In this document: piece by piece, positions 1 through 11,717 of the stretch | Layout: each line of letters begins with the position of its first letter | How positions within the stretch are numbered: the stretch's first letter is position 1 | NCBI GenBank assembly: GCA_034359265.1 | Contig: CP136890.1 | Location: 29,926,501-29,990,500 of the forward strand | Direction of reading: 5' to 3' | Length of the DNA stretch: 64,000 nt | From: Canna indica | Taxonomy: Eukaryota > Streptophyta > Magnoliopsida > Zingiberales > Cannaceae | Position numbers and translations under genes: made by a program | Notes under the pieces: model-generated | Database searches by the model: none | What the model was told of the DNA's origin: nothing | Seen by the model: only the letters and a program-made list of their open reading frames with translations

Positions 1-292
1 GAATCATTCAAGGGAGTGTATTGTTGCCTCAGCTATTTATTTTAATTCATCTTTTAGTTTCTACTCTGAAGCATATGCTATTTTTAATGCTATCTCTCTT
101 GTTATTTCCAGGAACCTCAAGAATGTACTCATTGAATCCGACTGCAAGTAGATTGTTGACTTGATCAATAACAAGGCTTTTGTTCCTTGGCAGCACCGGA
201 CCATGTTCAATAACATCTTCCATGAGCTAAATAATTTACCTACAGTCCATGTTACTTTTGTAAATAGATGTTGTAATAAAGCTGCCCATTGG
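1..292 (+). pseudogene. LINE ORF2 C-terminal RNase H-like domain fragment
   Basis: The plus-strand translation shows the plant RVT_3 (RNase H-like) pattern: an EAYA segment, an ESDC acidic motif followed by V-D-L-I, a PW motif, and near the end N-R-C-C-N-K-A-A-H, which matches the family's conserved R-x-x-N-x-x-A-H. At least one stop falls directly after the ESDCK motif, so it is not functional. The fragment is cut at 292, where a minus-strand gypsy LTR begins. Its upstream part lies outside the window. Family assignment is by motif only. Confidence 0.6.
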
Positions 293-588
293 TGTCACGC
301 CCCAAATTTAGTCACGTGATCGGTCAGAGTGCAGTCTAGCACGCCGAAGCCTAAACCATTACACAAATATTTAAATAGGTACAACTTGAAAACAAAGTGT
401 TTATAACATGACTAGGGAATAACCAATAACAACTCAGTTATAAAGACACAATCCACATACCAGGTATCTCAAAAGAAAAAGGTTCAACTAAGAGTTTAAA
501 TAACTCTAAAGACTATGATATCTTAGTTCCCAAACAGGACTCGACTGCACTAGACTCGACTACACCAACCAGCTCACGGGATCACGAT
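293..588 (-). mobile_element. Gypsy LTR, 3'-terminal part, minus strand
   Basis: The segment starts with TGTCACGCCCCAA, the reverse complement of the terminus of the 5' LTR that ends at 10111. It also carries counterparts of the LTR's gactcgactac block. Similarity stops near 588; what looks like the rest of the same LTR resumes near 4381, so the LTR appears split by about 3.8 kb of foreign DNA. It interrupts the RNase H fragment to its left. Confidence 0.6.
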
Positions 589-860
589 TATTTATTTGTT
601 GTATTTTTGGTTTTGTATGGGCCCGATAGTTGATACATAGACGGAGGCTTGCGTCATGCTGATTCTTGAACAGCACCGATGGCCCGAACAGTGTTTGATA
701 TAGCCGGCATCGATCAGCTCCTTGAGTTGCTTCCTTAGTTCTCTGATAGAGAGACATTTTCAGGTGAAAAGCCTTTGGTGCCAGCTCCATCTTATGGTCC
801 ACCGTCCTTCTCGGTGTAAGGATCAATTGCCTTGAGTCAGACATGAAATCTGAAAATCCA
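589..860 (-). pseudogene. Ty3/gypsy reverse transcriptase N-terminal fragment
   Basis: The minus-strand translation contains D-H-K-M-E-L-A-P, and then in shifting frames the gypsy RT entry motifs F-G-P-S-V-L-F-K, a D-x-S-L-R-L-C-I segment and N-Y-R-A. This order is typical of the first quarter of a gypsy RT. The motifs need at least two frame changes, and the YxDD catalytic box is absent. It differs in sequence from the RT of the element at 19.3-20.2 kb, so it comes from another lineage. It may have entered together with the adjacent mitochondrial-like DNA. Confidence 0.6.
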
Positions 861-2840
861 AATCAAAATCTCTTAGGACCCGATCCTACGGAACAGCCTG
901 AGACTCTCGTATGAGAGCATCGTCATCAGCGCAGCCTTTCTTTATGCCTTGTTTTTCCGGCTACTAATAGAATACTAAAGTGGGTGCCGACCACCAATTC
1001 CATAAGTCAAGAAAGAAGAAGAATTGACCAAGCCTAGTCTAAAAGCAGGATGAAGTAGAAAAGGGCAAACTTCTTTACCTGGAAGGGAATGCTACATGTA
1101 TTATGCTGACTAGAAATAGAATAAGTTGTTTTCAAGGCAACTAGATATTGCGTAAGAGAAGAAAGAAGAACCTCTGATCGGACTAGACACATAAAAAGAG
1201 CCTTGGCGTCGAGAGAGATTCCGTTCAAGTGTTTGAGATCGGTCCAATCTTGCATGTAGAAACTTTGAAAAGTGGAAGTGAAAAAAAATCAAAGACCATA
1301 TGAATGAAAGAGCTCCAGCTCAAGATCACTTTCTTCTTTTTCCTGAAATAAGTAGATCCTTGAACTTTCATGACAACTGACTGAAAACCCATCTTTCTGG
1401 CGGATCTCCCGACATGTTCCGCAGTTGCTTCAGCAGCATATCGAGAAAGACAAGACCGCCCTTTTCTTTCCTCCAAACAACCTGCAGAGGCCCCAGTCTT
1501 CTTATTCCCCCTAGCATCTGTCATGGTCACAAAGGTCTTATTTTTTATCAGTAAGACATGGACAAACATTGCTCATCTTCCTCCGAGATGCTCTGTACGA
1601 AGTTTATGGATTTGAAACTGCCCGCACCCGCAAGCCCAAGCCTATCAGTCTCAGCCCTTGTTTTTTCCTGGGGCATCCTATGTTCAAAGTGTTGAGAAAG
1701 CATTTGCTCTTCGTAGCGCTCTCACCATCAGTCGCTTCTGACATTCATTCCATTTTGCTTTTCCTCGTTACTTGACTGAACTACGCAGCGGGTGGAGCGC
1801 CCTGGCTTGAAAGCCTCTTCTTTCTTCCTCTCTTGGCGGTGAGATTCGAACCCCCTTCCACGACCCCTTACGCGATGATGACAACTGGGGGCTACCCATA
1901 CAAGAACTTGGCTAAGCTATGAATCACACTTTCATCATAGTAGACAGACCGCCTTCATAAGGGCTGCTGCTACTATTCCGATCCAATGCCACTCTGATCT
2001 TCAAGCGATTCATTCAATCATCATCATTGACGTGACTGACTAGATACGAAAATGGAGATTGTCATGATCGAATCTTTGAATGGAAGCGGAAGTGAAGGTT
2101 TGTGCTTTCCTCGTCAGTTAGAGAAAAGCGAAAGCTGGGGCTAAACCGGAAGAGAGAGAAAAGGATCCGATCCGAGGACGAGCTCAAACGTTAGGGAAAT
2201 AAAAGCAGAAGCAAAGCTCTCGTTTACTTCAATCAAAAAAGGTAGGTCACAACACAGATTGAGCATCTTAGACCTTACTCAATCACTCATTGCTGGAAAA
2301 AGTAGAGCGATTTCCTCGAACTTAACACTTAACAGGGATCAACATTGCGGGAAGACGAGGGAAAAGGAAGAAGTTTTGGAGTCAAACTCCTCTATCGGGG
2401 AAAGATAGGAAGGAAATCAGTGTCAAATCACTCGTTTGAAGCATCCAGAAAATCGCCTTAGCTATGAAAGTCTTTTCAGTGGTCAAAGGGAAGGAATCAG
2501 AAAAGAAGGAAGCGCTCTCAAGGTAGAATAAGTCATTCTTAAAAGCTAGTACGCGGGTTTGGCCTTTCTTTTCTTTCCTCCATCTAAGGCCAGTCATTTT
2601 CCTTCTCTGCGGTTGCTTATGGTGAGTGTCCTTCCAATTGCTGTCCTTCGAGGATTGCTTCCTGGTCTGGTATATGAAAGAAAAGATCAATTCCTTAGGA
2701 GATAGGTATCGATGCTTGCCAGCAGGAGAAAGATCACTAGGTTCAGTCTCTGATCTGATCAATAGGGTTCCCTAGGTACAGTTAGTTTTCTGGAAATCCT
2801 GCGGGGATAGTAGCTGGATTTTCTAGGGCAAAAAAAGCAA
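861..2840. other. Gene-free segment, possibly of mitochondrial origin (NUMT-like)
   Basis: No convincing gene is seen. The base composition is balanced and of high complexity, rich in gaaagaag/cttctttc runs, and very unlike the AT-rich nuclear DNA at 5.3-7.5 kb. That texture resembles plant mitochondrial intergenic DNA, so a nuclear copy of mitochondrial DNA is the best guess. No mitochondrial gene was recognised. The open frames here have no family motifs. Confidence 0.35.
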
Positions 2841-2844
2841 GCAT

Positions 2845-3225
2845 AAAAACGGTTGCCAATTTTCAGGGCGTCATCGGTGAGCTTTTATCAGCGGCTATTT
2901 TCATCTGAGGGATGCACACCATCTGATGAGCTGCTCTCGCACATCTCGTCCTTATTATCTCGTGAGCAGAATGATTTTCTGAGAAAGGTCCCTTCGGAGG
3001 AGGAGATCTCATCCACTATTTTCTCTATGTCAGAGGACAGCGCACCTGGACCGGATGGATTCCCCGGTCGCTTCTTCACGAACTGTTGGGAAATTCTCAA
3101 GGATGAGAATCAGCTGTAATTGACTTCTTTCATGGTAGCCGCTTACCTAAATCTGAAACTTCATCCTTTATCGTGATGATTCCAAAGGTGGAGCAGCCGA
3201 CACACAACTCAGACTTCCATTAGTC
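2845..3225 (+). pseudogene. LINE ORF2 reverse transcriptase entry region fragment
   Basis: The translation shows the segment just upstream of and into the LINE RT domain: F-Y-Q-R-L-F-S, a P-S-E-E-E-I box, then the hallmark S-A-P-G-P-D-G-F-P-G-R-F-F motif and C-W-E-I. After a frameshift near 3110 the expected I-D-F-F-H-G-S-R-L-P-K and V-M-I-P-K-V follow. Both downstream catalytic boxes are missing. It is embedded in the mitochondrial-like segment. Confidence 0.75.
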
Positions 3226-4380
3226 GACACACAACTTGCTGGTGCCGCCTAAGGGACGGGACGGACCTAGTTACTGGTTCAATAGACCCAAAGAAAGGGA
3301 TTGCTGGATTCGAGTTCTCACTTTATTCGGCTAAAGGCTTTCAAAAAGTAGCATCATGATATCTTCTTTAAGAATGCGATGCGGGTAGTGGGCTTCTTTT
3401 TCTAGGCAGTTAGCTATGAAAAGCAGCAAATGAGAGCTAGGAAACACGGAACTTTTCTTTGGAAAAGACTTCACTAGATTGAACTCTAGGATGAGCATCT
3501 GGTAGTCATCAATGGTCTCAATAGGTTGGGGTTGGAAGAACACGATAGACCAAAGAACCGAAAACCAATGAAGTCCATCCAGAAACATAAAGATCGATCC
3601 GTCTCTGACATTTCATTGAAAACTTGATCAATATGGCCAATCTATAAACGTAGAATCGTGAGCCCCTCGAGGTGTCAGACCATTATGGGTACCCAAACGC
3701 GTCTTTTTCTAGTCATAATATGACCTTCCCACGCTCCTGACCCAGGGGATTCAATCGTGATTCTCCGGTTAGAAAATGGCCATGTCAGCGATCATGAAGC
3801 AATTAGGTAGTCCTAGATTCCATCTTTGGGACATCCTGATATTGATAAAACAACATATGCAGGAATTGGGTCAAGAAGGTGACTCCTGACGAACTTGGCT
3901 GAAGCTCTTTCCTATGCGGGAAATGGCTAGACTTAGGGTGGATTTGCCTTTCATATGAAGCTTGAATAATGACTGGTTTGTATTCCTTATATATGAAAGG
4001 CTCTTTCCTATTCCATCTTTGAAGCATCCCTATATGAAAGGCAAATTACTGGTTTGTATTCCTTATATATGAAAGGCAAATTCGACATTTTTGTAACAAC
4101 CATGAACGCAAAGGAAACAACAAGCGCCAACAGGCACAACACAAGCCACTTCAATCGCAAGCAAGCCAGCTGGTATTAGCAATCACTACAGGCACCGGAA
4201 TAATGTAGCAAACAATCCATTTGTAATAGGCATAATAAGAATAGCAAGCAATCGCCATCTCCTTAGCCCATGAGTAAAAGCAGATAATATACCAGCGGAT
4301 ATGTCATTCTCACCAGAGTCGTTGACACTGGACCGACAACTGCTAGAACTGTTGGCATGCCAACAAGGATTTTATGGAGA
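3226..4380. other. Gene-free segment; includes a short direct repeat
   Basis: No gene is recognised. Texture is similar to 861-2840 as far as about 4080, and then changes to ordinary nuclear-looking sequence. A short direct repeat is present: ggtttgtattccttatatat followed by gaaaggc occurs near 3972 and again near 4047, about 75 bp apart. The cactcga/gacaca stretch near 3180-3250 joins the LINE fragment to this segment. Confidence 0.35.
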
Positions 4381-5285
4381 CAAAGCAATTCGTTCTACCT
4401 CCCGCGCCGGCCACAGCAGCTCAGCCAAACCTGAACAAAAACCCTCGTCCTGCACAACTGGGTTAAGGTGGTGAAAAGTGACTCCGGCACATTAGTCAGA
4501 CTTCCATTAGCCCCATCAACTGCGCCGTACCTCAGGGTCACGCTCTGCAAAACAAATATGAGAGTAAAAGTGAGTATAAAACTCAGTGAATAGTTTTCCC
4601 AATCCTTAGGAAATGGAAACCAGTAATGACAGTTTATACAATATATATCAAGTAAGGGTGGATGCCAAGTTATATATGTAAGGAATACAATCTCATCCGA
4701 CTCTACGAAAAATGCTTTCTAAGTTCTGAATCCCAAATTAGTTACTTTTCTCAGTTTCACTGATCTAGGAAAGCCCTCTAGGCTCAATGTCCAACTGCCC
4801 TCCCCCTTGGGTACACTGGTCTAAGAAGGCCCTCTAGACTCAGTGTCCAACTGCCTATCCCCCTCGGGTACACTGGTCTAGGAAGGCCCTCTAGAGCCAG
4901 TACCCACTATTTTTATGATCGGATTCATAGGTCTAGGAAGGCCCTCTAGAACTAGTACCCAAATCGGTCAAGAAGGCCCTCTGATCCATGATCACTCGTA
5001 CGCAATGCGTACCACTCGGCCCACCGGCCCAATGTATCTCGTGCGCGGAGCGCACCTCTGGACCTATGAAGGCCCATAAACACCTCGTGTGCTGTGCACA
5101 CCACTCGGCCCAATGCAGCTCGGACCACTACCCGGGAGTCACATCCTCATGTCAACCCACCCAAGGTTCATCAATAATTTTAATATGAAAAAGTTCCACA
5201 ACATGCATAAAATACACAAAGACAAATTATAATTTTAACAAAAAATAAAAATAAAAATCTTATTCTATAGAAACTAAATGCAAAT
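4381..5285 (-). mobile_element. Gypsy LTR, remaining part, minus strand
   Basis: It contains the reverse complement of the LTR block around ttttgcagagc (seen here as gctctgcaaaacaaat at 4543) and the aactcagtgaatag motif that mirrors the 'tga gttctttgaactca' LTR block. The 'aaggccct' repeats of the LTR family also occur here. It probably continues the LTR that begins at 293. The outer LTR terminus is not recognisable, and the 5285 boundary is approximate. Confidence 0.5.
4765..4990. repeat. Short tandem repeats inside the gypsy LTR
   Basis: Four to five imperfect copies of a roughly 45-60 bp unit built on ggtctaggaaggccctctag. These correspond to the 'gggcctttcccgat' repeats of the LTR at 9.2-9.4 kb. 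Confidence 0.7.
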
Positions 5286-5480
5286 ACTTGGAATTGCGCC
5301 GGTCAATTTCTTGTGTCTACCATCAACTCTCAATCAAATACGATTTTTCCAGTGTAATTGCAGCGGGAGAATGCGATATAAATATAAATTCCTATCGGTG
5401 CAGTAAGAAATATAATTTTAATAAGGATGATTGAAATTTAATTTATATTTACATATAGATGTAGTTGAGATTTAATCAAA
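5286..5480 (-). other. Duplicate of the RPA1-like gene's upstream region
   Basis: This stretch is clearly similar to 24560-24740: both hold tcaatcaaatacg / ttgatcaaatacg, then gatttttc, agtg, a gcgatataaata block, and ttttaataaggatgattg. At 24.5 kb this lies directly upstream of an RPA1-like gene on the minus strand, so it is probably a paralogous 5' region whose coding part was lost where the gypsy LTR joins at about 5285. Confidence 0.5.
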
Positions 5481-6859
5481 TCTACCTATCATATAAGTTC
5501 AAATTGACATATCAAATTATTAATTTACTTTTTTACTGCTTATTAACATATATAGGCAATTGATTATATCAAATTGATCCATCTAATTAAATTAATTATA
5601 TTTTTACTAAGATTTTCAAAAAATCTCATCTTTAAATAAAAACATATTTTTATTGCACGTTCATTATTAGTACAAATTTGGCCTTAAAATTTTATTAAAT
5701 TAAATTTTTGAAAACGTATCCTAAATTTTTTTAAAAATATCAAAAAAACATTCATTCATAAAAAAATTCAATTTTTTTTTATTTTTGAAGAATTTTAGGA
5801 TATATTTTAGGATTTTTGGAAAGTTTTGTATCCTAAATTAAAAATAATTTTTAAAATGTATCATAAAATCTCAATAAAAGAACAAAAAAAATCTCATACA
5901 TAAATTAACCCAAAATAGATTTTTTATAATTTTTTTGAAAATTTTAGAATACATTTTCAAAGTATGCTAAAATTATTTTTACTATAATAATTAATAAGAT
6001 ATTTATATGTAAATTTAATTTATATTTACATATAAATGTAATTAACATTGAATAAAATATGATCTGCAATATAAGTTCAAACAGACATATCAAATTATTA
6101 ATTAATTTATTAAAATTTATTATATCAAATTGATCTACCCAATTAAGTAATAATGACATAATGTAATGACTTTATTATATCAAATTGATTTACACAATTT
6201 GAACATGTATCCTAAAATTATATTTAAAAAAATCTATTTTGGGTTTATTTACGAAGTATTTTTTTGTGATTTTTTGAAGATTTTATGATATATATTTAAA
6301 ATCATTTTTAATTTACGATATGAAATTTTCAAAAAAATCCAAAAATATATCCTAAAATGATCCAAAAATCACAGTTTCTTTTTTATGAATGAATTTTTTT
6401 TGATATGTTTTTTAGATATTTTAGAATATGTTTTCAAAAATATTTTTAATTTATAATTCAAAATTTTCAAAAGTTCCCATTTAATGAAATTTTACTATAA
6501 ATTAAATTATGAATTTATTATTACTATAATAATTAATGAGAATAAAGTAAATTATTATTTTTAAAATATAGTAATGAGAATGAGAATTATACACATAATT
6601 TAAATAATTATTTTTGGTAATAAGAAATTTTGAATTAAGTAATATTCTTTTATTACAAAAAAAATTAGTTTAAAATTATTGAATTATGTGTATTAAAAAT
6701 AATAATAATAAATTAATTTCTTATAGTAAAAATAAATTATTATTTTATTCTCATTAATTATTATAGAAAAAATAATTTCTTTTTTAATTCAAACTTAAGA
6801 AAGGCTAACACAAATAGTCTACAAATAACAACTAGGTACAATCTAAATTGGTAACATTT
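5481..6859. other. AT-rich DNA without a gene
   Basis: Very AT-rich, with many repeats of the type 'tttaggatatattttaggatttt' on both strands. Parts resemble 24.7-25.9 kb in the same orientation. No coding signal is seen. Confidence 0.6.
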
Positions 6860-7395
6860 ATAAGATCCGGGGGCTAGCTTTGATCCCAGATAAAGCTTCG
6901 TTCCATTCTCCCGCGTAGTTTGCGAGCCAATCAGTGGCTTTATTGGCACCTCTACCAATGAAAGTGAGTTTGCAAACTTTAAACCTCCTCATATCAACTT
7001 GAATATCCTTAATAAGATTCTCAATCAATCAATCTACATGAACAGAATTATTGCACATATCAACAACATTTTTTGCATCAGACTCTAAGATAACATTGTC
7101 ATGATTGAAGCTAACAACTCGATTAAGCACTAGATTAATAGCAAGAACTTCACCCTTAAGAACAAAAATATCCGAAACAAAAATAGTTTTAGCATGAATA
7201 ATTTTACCAAAGTGATTTATACAAATAGCAAAAGCACATTTACCATTATCTAGAGAAACAGAGACATCCACATTCCATTTTAAAAAGCCACTATCTGGCG
7301 GACACCAAGAGTAACCAAGATTTTTGATTAAGGGACTTCCCTTAGATAAAATATTCTCAGCATAATCAACCGTTAAAGTTATTATTTTAGCACAA
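6860..7395 (-). pseudogene. LINE RNase H-like (RVT_3) domain fragment, minus strand
   Basis: The minus-strand reading gives a typical plant RVT_3 domain in order: S-W-C-P-P-D-S-G-F-L-K-W-N-V-D-V-S at the start (the W-x-P-P-x-x-G-x-x-K-x-N-x-D signature), then the A-I-C core, L-K-G-E-V-L-A-I-N, the acidic I-L-E-S-D-A motif, and finally a F-I-G-R-G-A-N-K-A-T-D-W-L-A motif with a terminal S-P-R-I-L. The frame is nearly continuous from 7271 to 7029 but breaks between the D-M-C segment and the R-G-A-N segment. This is the most complete LINE RNase H piece in the window, and nothing else of that LINE is adjacent. Confidence 0.7.
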
Positions 7396-7558
7396 TTTTA
7401 GCAACAGTTGTTTGAATACAATGGTAATTATTATAGTAATTAGAAATTAAATGAGCAAAAAAACTATTTATTTTTCATTAAATTGGCACAAATCTCTTTT
7501 TTTTTTGCATTAAAGAATGTTACAAAAATATCGATTAAATAAAATTATATTTTATTTT

Positions 7559-10111
7559 TGTAATATCCTAGATTTTTAAATTTATTTATTTTTATCTTCT
7601 TATGTGTGTTTGCCAGCCTAGCGGACTAGTTCGTAGTCGAGTCGAGTCGAGTCATGGTTCGAAGCGAGCTTGCGAGCTCGGGTAAGTAGTATGTGAATTT
7701 ATGAATTTATGAATTTATGAATTTTTAAGCTTGGGTAGTTGAGAGTATTTAATTTGGTGCTGTGTGTGCATAATTGCTAATTATGTTCATATAAGTATTT
7801 AATTAATTGCTTGTGATTTATTAGAATGAGATTAATGATTATTTAAGTCTATCGGGTTAGCGAATTTTGGTTTTGGGATAAGGTGGATGTGGGTTGTGAA
7901 TTAAGGGTTTAAGAGGTTAGGGTTAATTGTGATTTATTAGAAGGGGAGCCAGCCGCCAGCCCCCTTTCCCTCTTCCCCTTGGAGCTGCTGCCACCTCTGA
8001 GCCAAGCCGCTGCTTGAGCCAACCCCTCTCCTTCTCCTCTCTCTTCCTTCCCTTTGGAGCCGAGCCAAGAGGAGCCAGCCCCTCTCCTTCTCCTCTCTCT
8101 CTCTCTCTCCAAGCCGGCGGCTTGGAGTGAGCTGCCGCCCCTTGGAGCCTCTTCTTGGGTTGAGCCGCCGGTCTTTTGAAGCCGAATTTGAGGGTCATCA
8201 TCCGGGATTTCTTTCTTAGTTCTTCTTCCAAATAAGGTGAGTGGTTTACCCTCTCTCTTCGGGACTTCAATCGGATTCTTGAAGCCGTTCTTGGTGGCTT
8301 GGTAATTGTGTTTTGTTTCTTGATTGTTCTTCGAGTTTTTGTTTCCTTTGATATGAAATCTTGATCTATTCTCCTAACTTGAGATTCTTGATTACGAGTT
8401 TCTTGTTTAGAATTAAATCTGTGATTTTGGTTAGAAATCATGTGGTAGGATTAATATCTTGATAATGACTAATTAGGGGTTATTGATCTTAATGCTTGAT
8501 TCTTGGTTTAAGTGTGTGTGTTCTTGTTAATCTTGATGAAAAGTATGATTTCTATGAATTAAATTTTTGAGATTAGTATTCTGTCCTATTGGTAATTTAG
8601 GGGTTAATTTCTGTTAATTTTCGGATTTAATTCTATAAGTATGCTGAAATTGCATGTTGCTGAAATTGTATGCTGAGATGATGAATCTGTGCTGATTTTA
8701 ATTTATTTGCTGTGATGTGTGTTTATGTGTAAATATAGTTATGTAACCTATTGTTTCGACCAGAAAATATAGTTTGGAAATATAGGACACACTTTGGAGA
8801 CTAGATTCTGGTTAGACACAACAGTTTTGGGCAGAACAATAACCTAAAATAAAACCCTAAACAAAACCCTAACTGAGATGATCTAAATTTTAATTATATA
8901 ATTCAAATTGGGTTAAGGGTGAGCATAATCTATTTTGAACTAACTTATAAAATATGTATGAAATAAAATCATACGGGTTCATGACATTACAGGTCTAAGG
9001 GATAGGGGTCGGGTTTGGAGTGTTGAGACGCTTCATAATGAGGACACCCCTAGGACACCATAGGAGAATCTTGACTTAGGTCTTGATGCGTCATATCCTT
9101 GAGAATGGCGGAGCGGCTCAATTAGGAGCCGGGTTATGGGCTACGCCCGGGTGGTTGGACGCCAAATTCCCAACCTGCAGAATAAATTCAAAGGGCTTTT
9201 CCCGATTATTCCTATGATGTCTTAAAAGATTAAGTTCAGAGGGCCTTCCCGATTACTCTTGTGATATCACATCTCATGGTGCAAGTTCGGAGGGCCTTTC
9301 CCGATCGCTCCCGAGGTTCCTTATACTAGGATAAGTTCGGAGGGCCTTTCCCGATTATCCTAGTAAGGCTTATTGCCTTCGGCATGGTGGGCTTCGGCCC
9401 GATGCACTTTCCTAGTATGTGTTGTTGCCTTCGGCATGGTGGGCTTTGACCCGATGCACTTTAGTATGTGCTGTTGTCTTCGGGCATGGTGGGCTTCGGC
9501 CTGATGCACTTCTTTGGAGGGTTAGATGCCTTGGGGCATGTGTGGCCTATTGGCCTGTTAGCTAGTCACACCTTCGTGACCTTGCCTCATGTAGAGATAG
9601 ATTTCATTCTTGTTATCTTTGTGATTTTTATTTGTGAGGGTTGGTAAAACTGCTTGCTGAGTTCTTTGAACTCATCTGTTGTCGTTTGATTTCTGTTTTA
9701 TAGAGCCTGACCGGTGAGATTGGTCAGATGCAATTGGCGCCGCTGGAGGGTAGAGGAGCTGTATGATCTCATAACAGTCCTATTTAGGGTCGTAGTCGAG
9801 TCCTTTGGTAGTAGTCATGCACTTATATTAGCTTGATTTGGAGTTGTAGCCATGAGGGTATTTATGTCATTTATTTTAGGTTTTATTGTATCTGAACTTT
9901 TGAATTGTTGAACTTAACTGTTATTTTCGCACTTTACGTTTCATCGAGCTTCTTGAAATAAAACTATGTTTTGGTTTGCTTTCATTTGAAATAAAAATTG
10001 TTATTTCTTTCGCTATATTTACTTGTTGAGTTGGAATGTGCATGGTTTAGTCTGCGGGGTATAGACACGTATACCCTGGTCGGTCACGTGACCCTGAGTT
10101 GGGGCGTGACA
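7559..10111 (+). repeat. 5' LTR of the Tekay/Del gypsy element
   Basis: It begins TGTAATATCC and ends GGGGCGTGACA directly before the primer site. The 3' LTR starting at 22287 repeats its first approximately 660 bp (shared gtgtgtttgccagcctagcg and gagcttgcgagctcgggtaa). Length is about 2553 bp. No matching duplication is available because the 3' LTR is truncated. Confidence 0.85.
9175..9560 (+). repeat. Two tandem repeat arrays inside the LTR
   Basis: About four copies of a roughly 60-bp unit around aagttcggagggcctttccc, each followed by a cgat(t/c) box, are followed by three copies of a roughly 50-bp unit around ttgccttcggcatggtgggc with a cccgatgcactt end. Divergent versions occur on the minus strand at 47.1-47.3 kb and 4.8-5.0 kb. 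Confidence 0.8.
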
Positions 10112-10115
10112 ATGT

Positions 10116-10127
10116 TGGTATCAGAGC
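10116..10127 (+). other. Primer binding site (initiator tRNA-Met type)
   Basis: TGGTATCAGAGC, the common plant primer site complementary to the 3' end of initiator tRNA-Met, lies four bases after the LTR end. It confirms the LTR boundary and the plus orientation. Confidence 0.9.
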
Positions 10128-10689
10128 ATGTGGTTCGGTCTGACTACGACCTAGAGTTGTTACCGTATAGGGCATTGCTAGCGTGTTAGTATACGATTGG
10201 GGTATGCTATGAGATCAATGGGCTAAGTCTGCACCTCAGCGCAACTTGTGGTTAAGTTATTTAACGACTTAGGCTGAATTCAATTGCCTAATTCTTGATA
10301 TTTTCTCTCTGGTGATTTCAGATTGATGGAGGCCTTTGATGCCGCAAGGAGCGGTAGTGATAGCAACTCCACTGAGCGTCGAGGATGAGGCCGAGGCTGG
10401 GGTCATGGGAGACCACCGCAGGCCCGGGAGGAGGTGGGACAAGATCCCATGGTTGTACAACCGCAGGCCCAAGTGGCTGAGCTAACAGAGGCACTCCATA
10501 GAGAGCATGAGCTAAGGCAGTAGCCACCGCCAGTACCGGCAGCACCCTCAGTACCAGAGGTGGTTCAGCCAGTGACACCAGTGGTTAGAGCCCCTGGAGT
10601 ATCTTCTTATGCAGATTTTATTGCATTCAGGCCACCAGAGTATACAGAGATAGATCAGCGGGTGGCACTACTAGAAACTTGGTCTTCAG

Positions 10690-10965
10690 CAACGGCTATC
10701 AGCAACGGTCGCTCAAGCCGTTGCTATTTGCAACGGCTTTCTTACGGCCGCCCGAGCCGTTGCAGATATCTATATCTGCAACGGCGTTCTAACGGAAAAC
10801 CGAGCCGTTGCTGATTATTTTAATTATCAGCAACGGCGTTCATACGGATAGGCGAGCCGTTGCTGATGTTTTAATTTTCAGCAATGGCTTGCTAACGGAT
10901 AAGTGAGCCGTTGCTGATGATAAATTATCAGCAACGGCTTTCTAACGGGTGAGTGAGCCGTTGCT
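10690..10965. repeat. CACTA-1 5' subterminal repeats
   Basis: Roughly six pairs of inverted units, each about 14 bp (TCAGCAACGGC on one side, GAGCCGTTGCTGA on the other), spaced about 50 bp apart. In En/Spm such subterminal motifs bind the TNPA-type protein; that role here is an inference. Confidence 0.85.
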
Positions 10966-11454
10966 GGTAAGTTTATATAGGGCACGCTCTCGCGCCCGAC
11001 CCTTCTTCCTCCCGCTGCTGCCGCCGCCGCCGCTCCTGCCGACACCGCTCGCCGCTGCTGCCGACGCCGACGCCTCTCGCCGCCGCGCCGCTGCCGACGC
11101 CGACGCCTCTCGCCACCGCGCCGCTGCCGACGCCGACGCCTCTCGCCGCCGCGCCGCTGTCGCTGCTGCCGGTATGTTGATCGGCCGACCTATACCGTTT
11201 CGGCCGGAGATGTTAAAATCCGACCGAAACCCTATTTCTAGGGTTTCGACCGGCGGCGGTCGGACTATGGCCGCCGCCGGACCTTCTACAGTGGCAGGAC
11301 AGTGTGTCCGGCCACTGTACGCCGGCGCTGGAGGGTGGACTCCGGCGCCGGAATATATATATATATATATATTTATTGTTTTGAAATTGTTAATTAATTA
11401 TTTTATAAATGTTAATTAATTGTTTAGATTAATTATTAGGGTTTAGATTAATTT

Positions 11455-11717
11455 CGGACGCGCGCCGGAATCGTCCACTTCGGACGCGTGCCGGAATCGT
11501 CCAATTCGGACTCGCGCCGGAATCGTCCAATTCGGACTCGCGCCGGAATCGTCCACTTCGGACGCGCGCCAGAATCGTCCAATTCGGACTCGCGCCGGAA
11601 TCGTCCACTTCGGACGCGCGCCGGAATCGTCCAATTCGGACTCGCGGCGGAATCATCCACTTCGGACTCGCGGCGGAATCATCCACTTCGGACGCGCGCC
11701 GAAATCGTCCAATATGG
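11455..11717 (+). repeat. 26-bp tandem repeat array (about 10 copies)
   Basis: The unit cggactcgcgccggaatcgt followed by ccaatt or ccactt repeats about ten times with few changes. Because 26 is not a multiple of 3, all frames stay open and give spurious 26-residue-periodic ORFs on both strands. Diverged counterparts are at 32480-32690 (minus) and 48895-48990. Confidence 0.9.

Noticed and set aside
1840..1925. Possible tRNA (ggtgagattcgaaccccc with downstream acttggctaa)
   Set aside because: It has a T-arm-like block, but a matching acceptor and anticodon stem could not be built.
7923..8441. 172-residue minus-strand ORF, Arg/Glu-rich
   Set aside because: It lies in the CT-rich leader of the gypsy LTR; low complexity explains the open frame.
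9175..9560. CRISPR-like regularly spaced repeats
   Set aside because: Repeats and spacers both vary and lie in a plant LTR; they are simple tandem units.
10949..11419. 156-residue plus-strand ORF rich in Ala/Asp/Arg
   Set aside because: It comes from a gccgacgcc-type repeat and CACTA leader DNA, with no family motif.
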